Shown here piece after piece: positions 43,845 through 52,887 of a stretch of DNA of 64,000 bases. Source of the DNA: Flavobacterium nitrogenifigens (lineage in GTDB: Bacteria; Bacteroidota; Bacteroidia; Flavobacteriales; Flavobacteriaceae); contig NZ_QJRI01000168.1 in assembly GCF_003254565.1 (NCBI RefSeq), forward strand, positions 1-64,000. Reading direction: 5' to 3'. The translations under genes and the position numbers were made by a program. The first letter of the stretch is position 1, and the number at the start of each line of letters is the position of its first letter. The notes under the pieces were generated by a model. The model made no database searches, had not been told where the DNA came from, and worked only from the letters and a program-made list of their open reading frames with translations.

Positions 43845-45557
43845 TTATTTTAAATCTAATAAAGGTCTAACTAATGTTTCTTTGTTATTAGCCAAATCTT
43901 TCCAATCCACTTTTATTGCAGGATTTACACCATTGATATAATCTTCAATGTTAGAATAACCATCTCCGTTCAAATCTCCTTGTGCGTCAGATGGGTCGTT
44001 CGGGTTTAAACCGTATTTTTTCTCCCATGCATCCGGCATTCCGTCTTTGTCTGTATCTACATAAGGTTTTCCTTTATATTCAGGATATCCTCCAACTTGC
44101 GAAATATCAGTGATAATTCCTTTTTTATAAGAATCCATCGGTAAACGTCTGTGTTCGAATTGGTAGAAGGTCTTTTTCTCTAATCCTTTTGCATATTCTG
44201 GAACTCCAGTTTTTACCGTTCTTACGATTCTTTCGTCAACTTTATCTCTAATTGGAAGCGTTGCCCCAACATTTTTAAGTACAAATTCATAAGACTCTTC
44301 AGCAGTCATAAATTTGTTGAACCAAGGCATTGGGAAAGGTTTAACTGCTTTCATTTTAGCAAAGTATTCTTTTGCTTCATCGTAAGTCATTAATTCCCCT
44401 TTTTTATTTTCTAACTGAATTCCACCATCCCAGTTGTCTTTAGTTACTTTTTCGTTTCCATTTACAACATTTCCGTTTACATAAGCACGACCAAAAACCA
44501 TATAAGGTAATTTACTTCTTCCTGATTCTGGTTTTAAGATTCTGTAGCTAATTGGCTGTGTTAAATCGGTTACTGGACCTGGTTTGTAGAAATTGTTGAT
44601 GATGTTGTAGTTTGCAGTGTAATCTCCACCATCTGTAGATCTGTTGTACCAATTGAAAACTACGTTGTTTACAAAATTAAAAATTCCATTCCACCCAATA
44701 GAAGGGTTTCTTCCTGCATTGTTAGCCCACATGTTTCTCATGAAAGAACAATTTTCTCCACCTAAAGTACTTCCAAAAGCGTGATTATAAGTATCTAAAG
44801 CTTCTCCGAATAAACTATTTTGGATGGTAATATTTACTGTTCCCACTTTGATGTCTGGATAACCTGGTCCCGGATTGTACATGTGTCTGTAAATTGACAT
44901 ATTTTCGTCTAATCCCCAAGTTGCAGAAACGTGGTCGATCATGATATTTCCAACAGGATTTCCTCCAATAGCGTCATCACGACGACCTACGAAAGTTTCT
45001 CCACGACGGAAACGTACGTGTCTAATAATTACATCATGCGTATCAATCCAAGTTGATTCTCCTGCAATACAAACACCATCACCAGGAGCAGTCTGACCTG
45101 CAATCGTAATGTAAGGTGCACGAATAATCAACGGACTTTTTAATCTAATAATTCCAGCAACATTAAATACCACTATTCTCGCTCCCCCTTGCTCGCAAGC
45201 TTCACGCAATGTTCCTGGTCCACGGTCTTCAAGACTTGTTACTGTGTAAACTTTTCCACCACGACCCCCAAATGTGTACATTCCTCCACCTTCAGCACCT
45301 GGGAAAGCAGGAATTTCTGCCTGTGGTAAATCAGTTGGTCTTGCTGCCCACGGAATGTAAGGTTTTCCATGTTTTGCTTCTTCTTCAATAACAACTAAAG
45401 CTTTTGTCCAAGCTTCATCAGAAAGTCTTTGAGCTTCTTCTTTGATAGCTTTTTCCTGAGCCTGAACTTCTGGACTTATCTTAGGATATTGAGCAAAACA
45501 TTTTGCACTTCCTAAAAAAAGCAGAGATGATGCGATAAATAATGCGGAATTTTTCAT
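43845..45557 (-). CDS. PL1 pectate lyase with calcium-type tail (second)
   Basis: Exported 570-aa paralogue of the lyase at 41122-42828 (signal peptide 1-22, KCFAQ). The same order of blocks is visible: FPGAEGGGMYTFGGRGGKVYTVTSLEDRGPGTLREACE, ITIAGQTAPGDGVCIAGES, IIRHVRFRRGETFVGRRDDAIGG, MIDHVSATWGLDENMSIYRH, NHAFGSTLGGENCSF, then an NNVVFNWYNRSTDGGDY helix stretch and the tail DTDKDGMPDAWEKKYGLNPNDPSDAQGDLNGDGYSNIEDYING. Cleaves homogalacturonan; differences such as the longer GVPEYAKGLEKKTFYQFEHRRLP loop suggest a different methylation or chain-length preference. It follows susD after a possible attenuator hairpin and probably belongs to the susC transcript. Confidence 0.94.
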   Translation of the reverse strand: MKNSALFIASSLLFLGSAKCFAQYPKISPEVQAQEKAIKEEAQRLSDEAWTKALVVIEEEAKHGKPYIPWAARPTDLPQAEIPAFPGAEGGGMYTFGGRGGKVYTVTSLEDRGPGTLREACEQGGARIVVFNVAGIIRLKSPLIIRAPYITIAGQTAPGDGVCIAGESTWIDTHDVIIRHVRFRRGETFVGRRDDAIGGNPVGNIMIDHVSATWGLDENMSIYRHMYNPGPGYPDIKVGTVNITIQNSLFGEALDTYNHAFGSTLGGENCSFMRNMWANNAGRNPSIGWNGIFNFVNNVVFNWYNRSTDGGDYTANYNIINNFYKPGPVTDLTQPISYRILKPESGRSKLPYMVFGRAYVNGNVVNGNEKVTKDNWDGGIQLENKKGELMTYDEAKEYFAKMKAVKPFPMPWFNKFMTAEESYEFVLKNVGATLPIRDKVDERIVRTVKTGVPEYAKGLEKKTFYQFEHRRLPMDSYKKGIITDISQVGGYPEYKGKPYVDTDKDGMPDAWEKKYGLNPNDPSDAQGDLNGDGYSNIEDYINGVNPAIKVDWKDLANNKETLVRPLLDLK

Positions 45558-45594
45558 GTTAATTTCTAGTTGTGGTAATTCTTTTTAAACAAAT

Positions 45595-45622
45595 CACCTG
45601 TATCTTTTGACGAATACAGGTG
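45595..45622 (-). terminator. Hairpin between susD and PL1 (attenuator candidate)
   Basis: Arms CACCTGTAT (45595-45603) and ATACAGGTG (45614-45622) with a 10-nt loop, in the 104-bp spacer after susD. On the minus strand it is followed by ATTTGTTT, a weak T-tract. It could reduce read-through from susC-susD into the PL1 gene or mark a processed 3' end. Confidence 0.45.
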
Positions 45623-45661
45623 AAAAGCTTGATATAAAATTCTGTTTCTTAATAGTTAAAT

Positions 45662-47638
45662 TTATTCTTGGTAGTTGAAAGTTCCAAGTCCACCAAAGTT
45701 ATCATTCCAACCAATCGTTTGTAACAACCATGGATTTGATGTTAAAGCTGTTGTATTTAAACCATTAATATAATAGTTTGGATTGAATTTGATATTAACA
45801 GGTGCTCCATTAAAGTTATCCATAGGCGTAACTAATGCTGTGCGAATAAAGTTTGCCTCATAAAATGCAGCCAACGTTGTTAATTGAGTTTGGAAATTTG
45901 CCGCATCTGGATCAGCAACTAAATTTTGACGATCTGTCGCAAGAGGATCTGTACTTGTAGAACTTGCAGTATTTTTATATTGCAAAAAGTTACCAGTACG
46001 TTTTGTTCCGTTAATTGGTGTTAAACCTAATTTACTAACAGTACCGCCTACAACTCCAGGAAGAACTTCATTATCATATAGCATCCATCTTTGAACATCC
46101 CAAAAACGTTTTCCTTCGTAGGCTAATTCTACTCTTCTTTCATATAAAACCGCTTCAATGGCTTGATATTTATCTGATAATGTACCAATTCCATAATTAT
46201 TTGCAGCTGGTATACCAACACGATTTCTGATTTTACCTAAATAATTTAAAGTATTGTTTGTTTGCCCTAAAGCGGCATAACATTCTGCAATATTCAATAA
46301 TAATTCAGCGTAACGATATTCAAAAATATCTGTCCCAGAATACTGGAAGTTAGTTTCTTTACTAGCGGCGGTATTAGTCATTTTTCTTACGAAAGCAGGG
46401 CTTGATATTGCAGTATTCCCATCTGAAAATCCTGCTTTATTTGAACCATCCAACCAACGGTAAGCCCAAAGAACACTATTTGGCGTTTCTTTGCTTCCCC
46501 ATTTGGAACCAGAGAAGGCAAAAGTTCTATAAAATCTAGGATCTCTGTTAAGAAAGAAAGTAAAATCGTTGTAGCCATTTGCTGCAGTTGGTCTACGACC
46601 ATCTGCCATCGGAAATAAATCAATCATTTCTTTTGGAGCAGCAACTCCTCCACCTGTTCCTCCTAAACTCAATAAACGAATTCCTTTTTCCCAAGAGTTA
46701 TTAATTGCTTGAGAAGTAACACCAAATCCGCAAAGCTGTACTGTGATTGCTTCTGAACAGAAAGCATTATCAATCAAGAACATTTGTTCCCATTGTTTTG
46801 CATTGCTTCCATATAATCCATACCCGTCAGCAGTCAATTGAGCTTCTGCTTCCAATCCTGCTTTCAAAGCTGCTTCCCAACGTTCATTTGAACCGTCCCA
46901 GTTTTTATTAAATAAAGGGCTAGCAAATGTTAAAAGTACTCTCGATTTCTGAGCCATCGCAGCTCCTTTAGTAAAGCGTCCGTAAGCTGCAGCTCCCCAG
47001 TTTCTAGGCAATAAACTTGCAGCCATATCTAAATCACTAACAATTTGTGCCACAACTTCAGAAACTTTTGCTCTAGGTAACTGAATTGAAGGATCAGTAG
47101 CCGATGCATCTTGAACAGTCGTTACAATAGGAACGCCTCCATAAACACGCATTAAATCAAAGTACTGCATAGCGCGCAGGTAATACATTTGTCCTTTTGA
47201 CTGATCACGAAATGTTTTATCCAAATTTGCACCTTTTACATCTACATCTTCTAAAAAGGCATTACATTCTCTAATTCTATTGTAAGGATGGTTATTAATA
47301 CTAGTCGCTAATTTTGCTCCATAATAACCACTTGCATCAGCAGCGTTAATAAGTGTCTTGTTCGGATTGATAAAATCCTGCGTTCCTCCTATTTCTTCTG
47401 TCAATCTAGAATTTGTATCGGTATAAGAGCCAATAATAGTAGCAGTTGGTGACTTATAAGCATTATAAAAATCATAATATTGATTATCTACGTAAGCTTG
47501 TACACGTTCTTGGGTTTGGTAGAAAGTATCATCGTAAAAACCATAACCTTTCTTATCCTTTAGAAAATCATCACTACAAGAGGCAGCGCCTACTGCAAGC
47601 AATAGTGATAACGTTATATATTTAAATGGTGTTTTCAT
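45662..47638 (-). CDS. SusD/RagB-family surface glycan-binding lipoprotein
   Basis: A 658-aa outer-membrane lipoprotein: LLAVGAASCSDDF gives the lipobox and the following SDD is the surface-export type of signal. The SusD helical framework is visible: YYLRAMQYFDLMRVYGGVPIV (TPR unit), RAKVSEVVAQIVSDLDMAASLLP, GRFTKGAAMAQKSRVLL, YRYAELLLNIAECYAALGQT and the closing ERRVELAYEGKRFWDVQRWMLYDN. It caps the SusC channel and binds pectin fragments. Long for the family, due to the C-terminal part after the RRVELA block. It starts 18 bp after the susC stop codon, the usual arrangement. Confidence 0.96.
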   Translation of the reverse strand: MKTPFKYITLSLLLAVGAASCSDDFLKDKKGYGFYDDTFYQTQERVQAYVDNQYYDFYNAYKSPTATIIGSYTDTNSRLTEEIGGTQDFINPNKTLINAADASGYYGAKLATSINNHPYNRIRECNAFLEDVDVKGANLDKTFRDQSKGQMYYLRAMQYFDLMRVYGGVPIVTTVQDASATDPSIQLPRAKVSEVVAQIVSDLDMAASLLPRNWGAAAYGRFTKGAAMAQKSRVLLTFASPLFNKNWDGSNERWEAALKAGLEAEAQLTADGYGLYGSNAKQWEQMFLIDNAFCSEAITVQLCGFGVTSQAINNSWEKGIRLLSLGGTGGGVAAPKEMIDLFPMADGRRPTAANGYNDFTFFLNRDPRFYRTFAFSGSKWGSKETPNSVLWAYRWLDGSNKAGFSDGNTAISSPAFVRKMTNTAASKETNFQYSGTDIFEYRYAELLLNIAECYAALGQTNNTLNYLGKIRNRVGIPAANNYGIGTLSDKYQAIEAVLYERRVELAYEGKRFWDVQRWMLYDNEVLPGVVGGTVSKLGLTPINGTKRTGNFLQYKNTASSTSTDPLATDRQNLVADPDAANFQTQLTTLAAFYEANFIRTALVTPMDNFNGAPVNIKFNPNYYINGLNTTALTSNPWLLQTIGWNDNFGGLGTFNYQE

Positions 47639-47656
47639 AATTTCTTTTAATTTTGA

Positions 47657-50600
47657 TTAGAATGATACGTTAAAATTAAGCGACCAAGTTCTAAGTGTAG
47701 GATAATTTACAGAAGAATTATCATACATATTTCTATAATGATCTGGATAAGGATTGTATAGATCCCAAAGATTATTACCTGTTACACCCAATGTGATGCC
47801 AGAAATTTTTGTATCTGCAAAAACTTTCTTCGGAATATCATAATTAAGACTTAAGTTTCTTACAAAACAACGGAAAGTATTTACCTGCCAAAAATCTGAT
47901 GGACTTGACATGTATGTCCATTGCGCTACGTTTGGATATTTACCATTTGGATTATCATCGCCATACATATCACTCCAGAAGCTTTCTCGAGACCACATAT
48001 TGTTTGCAGATGATGTACCTTGATTTACTAAATCTACAAAAGTAGCACCACCCCAAGAAGTTGATATTTGAGTTCTTAAAGAAAATGCATCATATTTGAA
48101 ACCTAAGTTTGTTACAATATTATAAGTTCTACTGCTGTTTGCTAATTTCACATAATCATTTTCTTTCATGATTTGTCCGTCTGCCGGTGCCAAAGTTCCA
48201 TCTGGATTAAGTTGACCTGCAACATCCTGATAAGCTAAAGATCCTTTTCTCATACCTGACATAGAATTGATATCGAAATATCTTGGCACTCCTCCAACTG
48301 CTGTAGCACGCTCTGTTAAATACGCCCAATAGTTTGCAATATCTTCATCTGTACGTAAAATACCATCTCCTGTTGATGTGCCTTTCCATACTGCAAATCC
48401 CCACACAGGATTAAACGTTGAATAACCTACACGTGTAGTATTGCTAGACGGTACAAGATTTCCTTGATCAGGATACTTTTTGATTTCATTATTGTTATAA
48501 GCAAAGTTGACTCCAATATTGTAACTCATATTACTTTTTATCTTATCACTCCAGTTAATAGCAATTTCATGTCCCCATGCATCAATTTGACCATAGTTTT
48601 GTTCAGCATATGCTCCTCCCACAGAAATTGGCACACCTACAGCGCTACTCATGTCTGTTAACATGTCTTTATTTTTATCGTAATAGAAATCATAAGTTAG
48701 GCTTAATCTGTTTTTCAACAAATTAATATCAACTCCAACGTTGTTTTTTATAGTGGTATCCCATGTTGCATTTCTATTTGGATTTACTCTAGGAGTTAAA
48801 CCATTTCCATTAAATCCTCCACCACTTGTAGCTGTTCCAGGGCCAAATTGAAACCCTTTGTCTACGATAAGATCATAATATTGTTCCCATCTCCAAGGCT
48901 GAATATTATCTTTTCCTGTTTTTCCGATAGAATAACGAATTTTAAAGAAGTCAACCCATGGCACACTTTTTTCAAACCAGCTTTCTTTAGACATTACCCA
49001 ACCCAATTGAACAGATGGGAAAGTTCCCCAATAATTCTCTGGTGCAAATTTTGTAGAAGCATCGCTACGAAGAATAAACTGGAACAAATATTTTTGCTTA
49101 TAGCTATAATTCAAACGTCCAAAGTAAGATAATGTTCCTCCTTCTACTTTTGTAGCCTGGCTGTTAGAAAGGCTTAATTGACCAGCTGTACGATAATCTC
49201 CTAAATAATCTTTACCTGTTTGCTCATAAGCCAAACGTGTAAATGTATTGTATACTTCAGAAGCTTCACCACCTACCATTGCACCAATTTGGTGATCTCC
49301 AAAAGTTCTGTCATAATTAATAAGGAAATCTCCCTGAGTACTTTTACCGTTTGTATTGTTATAATAAACTCTTGAGTTTCTTACGTTTGTTTCTAAAATA
49401 TAACTACCTGTCGGATTAGTTGCCGAATCATAAAAACTAGGATCTGCTGCACTTGCTAAGTGTTTATCTTGAAGCTGATAATCTCTAATTCTAACTAAAT
49501 CATATGGCAATTGAATTTGCTCAGTATAAGATGAACTTTGATTTCTCGAAAAAGTTACCTTGAAAGACAAACCTTTAACCGCGGCTAGTTTGTAATTCAA
49601 TGAAGCATTTACATTAAATGTATTATCATCAGTAACTTGATGCGAACCATTATTCAAATTGGCAAAATAGTTCCACCCTGCAATATTATTATTTGCATTT
49701 GCGCTTCCAAAATTTTTGTTTGAATTAGGAAAAGGAGAAACATAATATTGATTACCATCTACAGTTGTTTGCCAAGGCACATGTTGTGGCATGTGTAGCA
49801 AGAATCCGTAATCTGCTTGTTCTCCACCCGCCGCAGAAGCATAACTACCATCACTAATATTTGATGATGCTTTAGTGAATGATTTATCAACTGTTCCAAC
49901 ATTACCAGAAACAGAAGCAGAAAAATCTAAATTCTTGGCAATTTTCGCATTGATTCCTGTACGGAAATTCCATTTATCATATTTCTGGTTTCCTAAATTA
50001 GCATCTTGTGTCAAGTAAGTTGCACCCGCAAAATAAGTAATATCTTCACTACCTCCACTTACATTAAAAGAGTGTTTTTGCTGAATAGCTGGTCTCCAAG
50101 CTTCTTTTAACCAGTTATAATCTAAACCTTTCATTTGCTCCAATTCTGCATCAGAATATATTGTAGCTGGGTCAATAACAGCAGGCGCCGCTACTCTCGA
50201 TTTAAAGAATCTATTACTGAAAACCCCAAACTCATAAGCGTCTAACACTTTACTGTGGCTAACTGCATCATTTATTGCAAATTGGCTATTATAGCTAAAT
50301 TTCGCTTTACCCGCTTTACCGCGTTTCGTTTTTACCACAATCGCTCCTTGAGAAGCACGAGAACCGTAAATTGCAGCAGAACCATCTTTTAACACCGTAA
50401 TACTTTCAATCTCCGAAGGATCTAATCTATTAAACTGCTCTAATGTAGGCTTACCATTACTAGGATCAACTTGAATCATATCGTCAATGATAATCAAAGG
50501 AATACTAAAACCTCCATCTTTAGATAAACTAAAAGTTTGACGAATTTGAACACTTCCCGCATCACCAGGACGACCAGTTCCACTAGTAACATTAACACCT

Positions 50601-51046
50601 GGAACTAATCCTTTTAATGCATCAGACAAATTTGTTACAGGCAAATCCATTAAGTCATCTGCCTTAATAGTAGCAATTGCTCCGGTAAGTTCTTTTTTCT
50701 TCTGGCTACCATAACCAACTACAACAATATTTTCTAATTGATTAAAATCGTCTTCCATTTTTGCGTTAACGATCGAACGATTATTAAGTGGAATTTCAAT
50801 CTTTTTCATTCCGATGAAAGAAAAAACTAAAGTTCCACCATTTTTAACTTTAATCTCATATTTTCCATTGTAATCTGTCGTCACCGAATTTTTAGTAGAT
50901 TTCTCAGTTACGTTAACTCCAGGCAATAATCCTCCTAAATTGTCTGTAACAGTTCCCGTTACTGTAACTTGATTTTGAGCATAACTCAATACACTCATCA
51001 GTGCAAACAAAAGAAAACTACATCTTTTTATAAGTGCTTGTTTCAT
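47657..51046 (-). CDS. SusC/RagA-family TonB-dependent transporter
   Basis: A 1129-aa outer-membrane importer (signal peptide 1-23, LSYAQ). A CarboxypepD_reg-like domain (VTVTGTVTDNLGGLLPGVNVTEKSTKNSVTTDYNGKYEIKV, about 25-100) is followed by the plug (VVVGYGSQKKKELTGAIATIKADDL to DGSAAIYGSRASQGAIVVKTKRGK, about 105-245) and the 22-strand barrel. No STN domain is present, so sigma/anti-sigma signalling through this protein is unlikely. It imports pectin oligosaccharides together with SusD. The leader is long (about 125 nt) and the promoter carries a tandem GGA box. Confidence 0.96.
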   Translation of the reverse strand: MKQALIKRCSFLLFALMSVLSYAQNQVTVTGTVTDNLGGLLPGVNVTEKSTKNSVTTDYNGKYEIKVKNGGTLVFSFIGMKKIEIPLNNRSIVNAKMEDDFNQLENIVVVGYGSQKKKELTGAIATIKADDLMDLPVTNLSDALKGLVPGVNVTSGTGRPGDAGSVQIRQTFSLSKDGGFSIPLIIIDDMIQVDPSNGKPTLEQFNRLDPSEIESITVLKDGSAAIYGSRASQGAIVVKTKRGKAGKAKFSYNSQFAINDAVSHSKVLDAYEFGVFSNRFFKSRVAAPAVIDPATIYSDAELEQMKGLDYNWLKEAWRPAIQQKHSFNVSGGSEDITYFAGATYLTQDANLGNQKYDKWNFRTGINAKIAKNLDFSASVSGNVGTVDKSFTKASSNISDGSYASAAGGEQADYGFLLHMPQHVPWQTTVDGNQYYVSPFPNSNKNFGSANANNNIAGWNYFANLNNGSHQVTDDNTFNVNASLNYKLAAVKGLSFKVTFSRNQSSSYTEQIQLPYDLVRIRDYQLQDKHLASAADPSFYDSATNPTGSYILETNVRNSRVYYNNTNGKSTQGDFLINYDRTFGDHQIGAMVGGEASEVYNTFTRLAYEQTGKDYLGDYRTAGQLSLSNSQATKVEGGTLSYFGRLNYSYKQKYLFQFILRSDASTKFAPENYWGTFPSVQLGWVMSKESWFEKSVPWVDFFKIRYSIGKTGKDNIQPWRWEQYYDLIVDKGFQFGPGTATSGGGFNGNGLTPRVNPNRNATWDTTIKNNVGVDINLLKNRLSLTYDFYYDKNKDMLTDMSSAVGVPISVGGAYAEQNYGQIDAWGHEIAINWSDKIKSNMSYNIGVNFAYNNNEIKKYPDQGNLVPSSNTTRVGYSTFNPVWGFAVWKGTSTGDGILRTDEDIANYWAYLTERATAVGGVPRYFDINSMSGMRKGSLAYQDVAGQLNPDGTLAPADGQIMKENDYVKLANSSRTYNIVTNLGFKYDAFSLRTQISTSWGGATFVDLVNQGTSSANNMWSRESFWSDMYGDDNPNGKYPNVAQWTYMSSPSDFWQVNTFRCFVRNLSLNYDIPKKVFADTKISGITLGVTGNNLWDLYNPYPDHYRNMYDNSSVNYPTLRTWSLNFNVSF

Positions 51047-51180
51047 AAATGTTTTTTTTGGTTAGGTTATTAATGTTAGTTAGTCATGTTTTAAACATGT
51101 CTCAACTATAATAAAACTTTATTTAAAGAAATCTTAACTAAAGATTATTAAATGTTTAAAACACATTTATTTTAATATTC

Positions 51181-51225
51181 CAAAAATAGGACGATGATAC
51201 ATGAGAACCGTCCTGCTCTATCCTG
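51181..51225 (-). promoter_or_regulatory. susC promoter with tandem GGA box
   Basis: On the minus strand: CAGGA (51221-51225), CAGGA (51211-51215) with a 10-bp period, TTC at 16 nt from a -7 box TATTTTTG (51181-51188). The start of the second CAGGA is 27 nt before the -7 box, the same as at 18114-18158. The leader to the ATG at 51046 would be about 125-130 nt. Reads like an activator-dependent promoter (HTCS or AraC type), with the activator site directly before the -33 region. Confidence 0.55.
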
Positions 51226-51663
51226 TTTTAATCGCAGAATGTCAAAAAAAATGTGACTAAAAAAACAATATTAATAAAAAACGAATGGAAAAAATAGATG
51301 AACCTAAATATTTAAGACAAATGTTTGCTTAAAAGAAAATTTACAAACTCATTTTGACGAAAAAACAATAAGATTTATATCAAAAACAAATATATAGTAT
51401 ATATTCTGCAAAATTAAACAGTATACTTACTGATAAATAAGCGCTTATGAAATACCCTTTTCTTACGAAAACGATAGAGAAAAATACTAAAAGTATATTT
51501 ATTTCACGATAAAAAACTTACAAAATGATAAACAGGGCATTTACAGGATAGCATAAAAAAAGTTTGAATAATTTTTACTAAAAAAAATATTTTTTAAAAG
51601 TAAATTCTGACCAACAAAATTTAAACGATAATCTATTCATTTTTTGCTAACCAAAAAACAGCA

Positions 51664-51698
51664 AAAAACCCACTAAACAGTGATGTCAGCGGGTTTTT
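51664..51698. terminator. Bidirectional intrinsic terminator after CE8 gene
   Basis: AAAAACCC(ACT) at the left pairs with (AGC)GGGTTTTT at the right around a 13-nt loop, with T-tracts in both directions. For the CE8 gene it lies 57 bp after the stop codon at 51755. It would also end any plus-strand RNA coming from the 51.55-kb region. Confidence 0.7.
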
Positions 51699-51754
51699 GT
51701 TAAAATAAATTTTTGTCCTGTTTAAGGTTACTTATTTTGGGTAAAATTATTGCG

Positions 51755-52738
51755 CTACTTATTCGGATTCCATCCGTTTAAAACTAAATCTCGATTGTAT
51801 TTTTTAAGATCTTCTTTCTTCAATTGATGCGACCATGATACGCGCTGCGAAATATACTTTGCGCTCGAGCCTTTACTTCCAAATTCGGCATAATAAGCTG
51901 TTTTATCTTTATCTGGAAATCTAGTGTCAATCCAAGCATTCCAACCTTCCGCAATAATGTGCGAACCTAAATCTGAATTGATAAAAACAGTTTGGGCATA
52001 GGGTCTCCAAGGTCTTCCTAAAAATACTTTGTCCACCGATTTGTCTTTTGCAGTAAGCGTACAATCGACAAAAACAAAACCATAAGCCTGCCCTTGCGGA
52101 GTTGATGCCGCTGTAATATAAGAATTCACTAAACTTTCTATTGTACATTTATAAAAATAAGCCGTTGCAGCTCCGAAAATAAAATCGGTTGTTCCGTTGA
52201 TAAAGCAGTTTTCGAAATAAGTTCTTGTATTTCCTTCTGATAAGTAAAGTGTATCCTGATTTCCTAAAAGATTACAATTTTTCACAATAACTCTATCACT
52301 CGTTATGTGAAGCGCCACTGCCTGCCCTACTCTTCCTGCTGTGTTTTCGACAGTAAGATTTTCAAGCGTACAATCATTTCCTTTGATCATGAAAGAATAC
52401 GAAGTTCCTGTTCCAAATTCTTTTTTACCCGACGGATCTGGTTCCCTGAGTGGTTTACCAGAATAATCATCAAATGAAATAATGGTTTTACTTCTATCAA
52501 TTCCTTTTAAAGTAATGAAAGATTTTGAAGCAGGAATTTCTAACTTTTCAACATACTTTCCAGGCTTTATAGTAATTACAACACGTTTCTCTGAATTATC
52601 TTTTATATTATTCACCGCTTCCTGAATCGTTTTGAAATCTCCTGAACCGTCTTGAGCAACGGTTACAGCAAGTTTATTATCGAGCGTTTGGGCTGATAGT
52701 GAAAGTGTTATTAAAAATAAAGCCAGAATATATTTCAT
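51755..52738 (-). CDS. CE8 pectin methylesterase
   Basis: Exported 327-aa enzyme (signal peptide 1-16, LSLSAQ). A right-handed beta-helix with all family residues: Gln139 in GQAVALH, Gln161-Asp162 in NQDTLY, Asp185 in TTDFIFG and Arg242 in LGRPWRPY. It removes methyl esters from homogalacturonan, so that PL1 lyases and GH28 can act. The length is typical for a single-domain CE8. First gene to the right of the susC regulatory gap; it is read in the same direction as susC and ends in its own terminator, so it belongs to a separate transcript, perhaps with GH127 (149-bp spacer with a repeat). Confidence 0.95.
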   Translation of the reverse strand: MKYILALFLITLSLSAQTLDNKLAVTVAQDGSGDFKTIQEAVNNIKDNSEKRVVITIKPGKYVEKLEIPASKSFITLKGIDRSKTIISFDDYSGKPLREPDPSGKKEFGTGTSYSFMIKGNDCTLENLTVENTAGRVGQAVALHITSDRVIVKNCNLLGNQDTLYLSEGNTRTYFENCFINGTTDFIFGAATAYFYKCTIESLVNSYITAASTPQGQAYGFVFVDCTLTAKDKSVDKVFLGRPWRPYAQTVFINSDLGSHIIAEGWNAWIDTRFPDKDKTAYYAEFGSKGSSAKYISQRVSWSHQLKKEDLKKYNRDLVLNGWNPNK

Positions 52739-52776
52739 AGTTTTTAATATTTAAAATTTTTACACAATGTATATCT

Positions 52777-52861
52777 GTAGAGACGCACCGCAGTGCGTCT
52801 AACGCAACGTAACCACAATCTTTGATATACATGGCGTAGACGCACTGCAGTGCGCCTCTAC
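52777..52861. repeat. GTAGAGACGCACTGC hairpin repeat, copy 2
   Basis: 85-bp structure with ends GTAGAGACGC and GCCTCTAC and an inner pair TGTATATC/GATATACA around it. Same family as 9127-9201. It lies between the CE8 start and the GH127 stop. Confidence 0.65.
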
Positions 52862-52887
52862 AAAAAAATAGGAATCTATATATAATT

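Larger units (their letters stand above)
51047..51754. other. 708-bp gap upstream of susC
   Basis: Contains the long susC leader (51047-51175), the susC promoter (51181-51225), a third GGA-type repeat in the opposite direction (CAGGG at 51533-51537 and CAGGA at 51544-51548, period 11) and a bidirectional terminator (51664-51698). Outside these it is very AT-rich with no credible open frame. This is the longest gap in the window. Confidence 0.6.
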
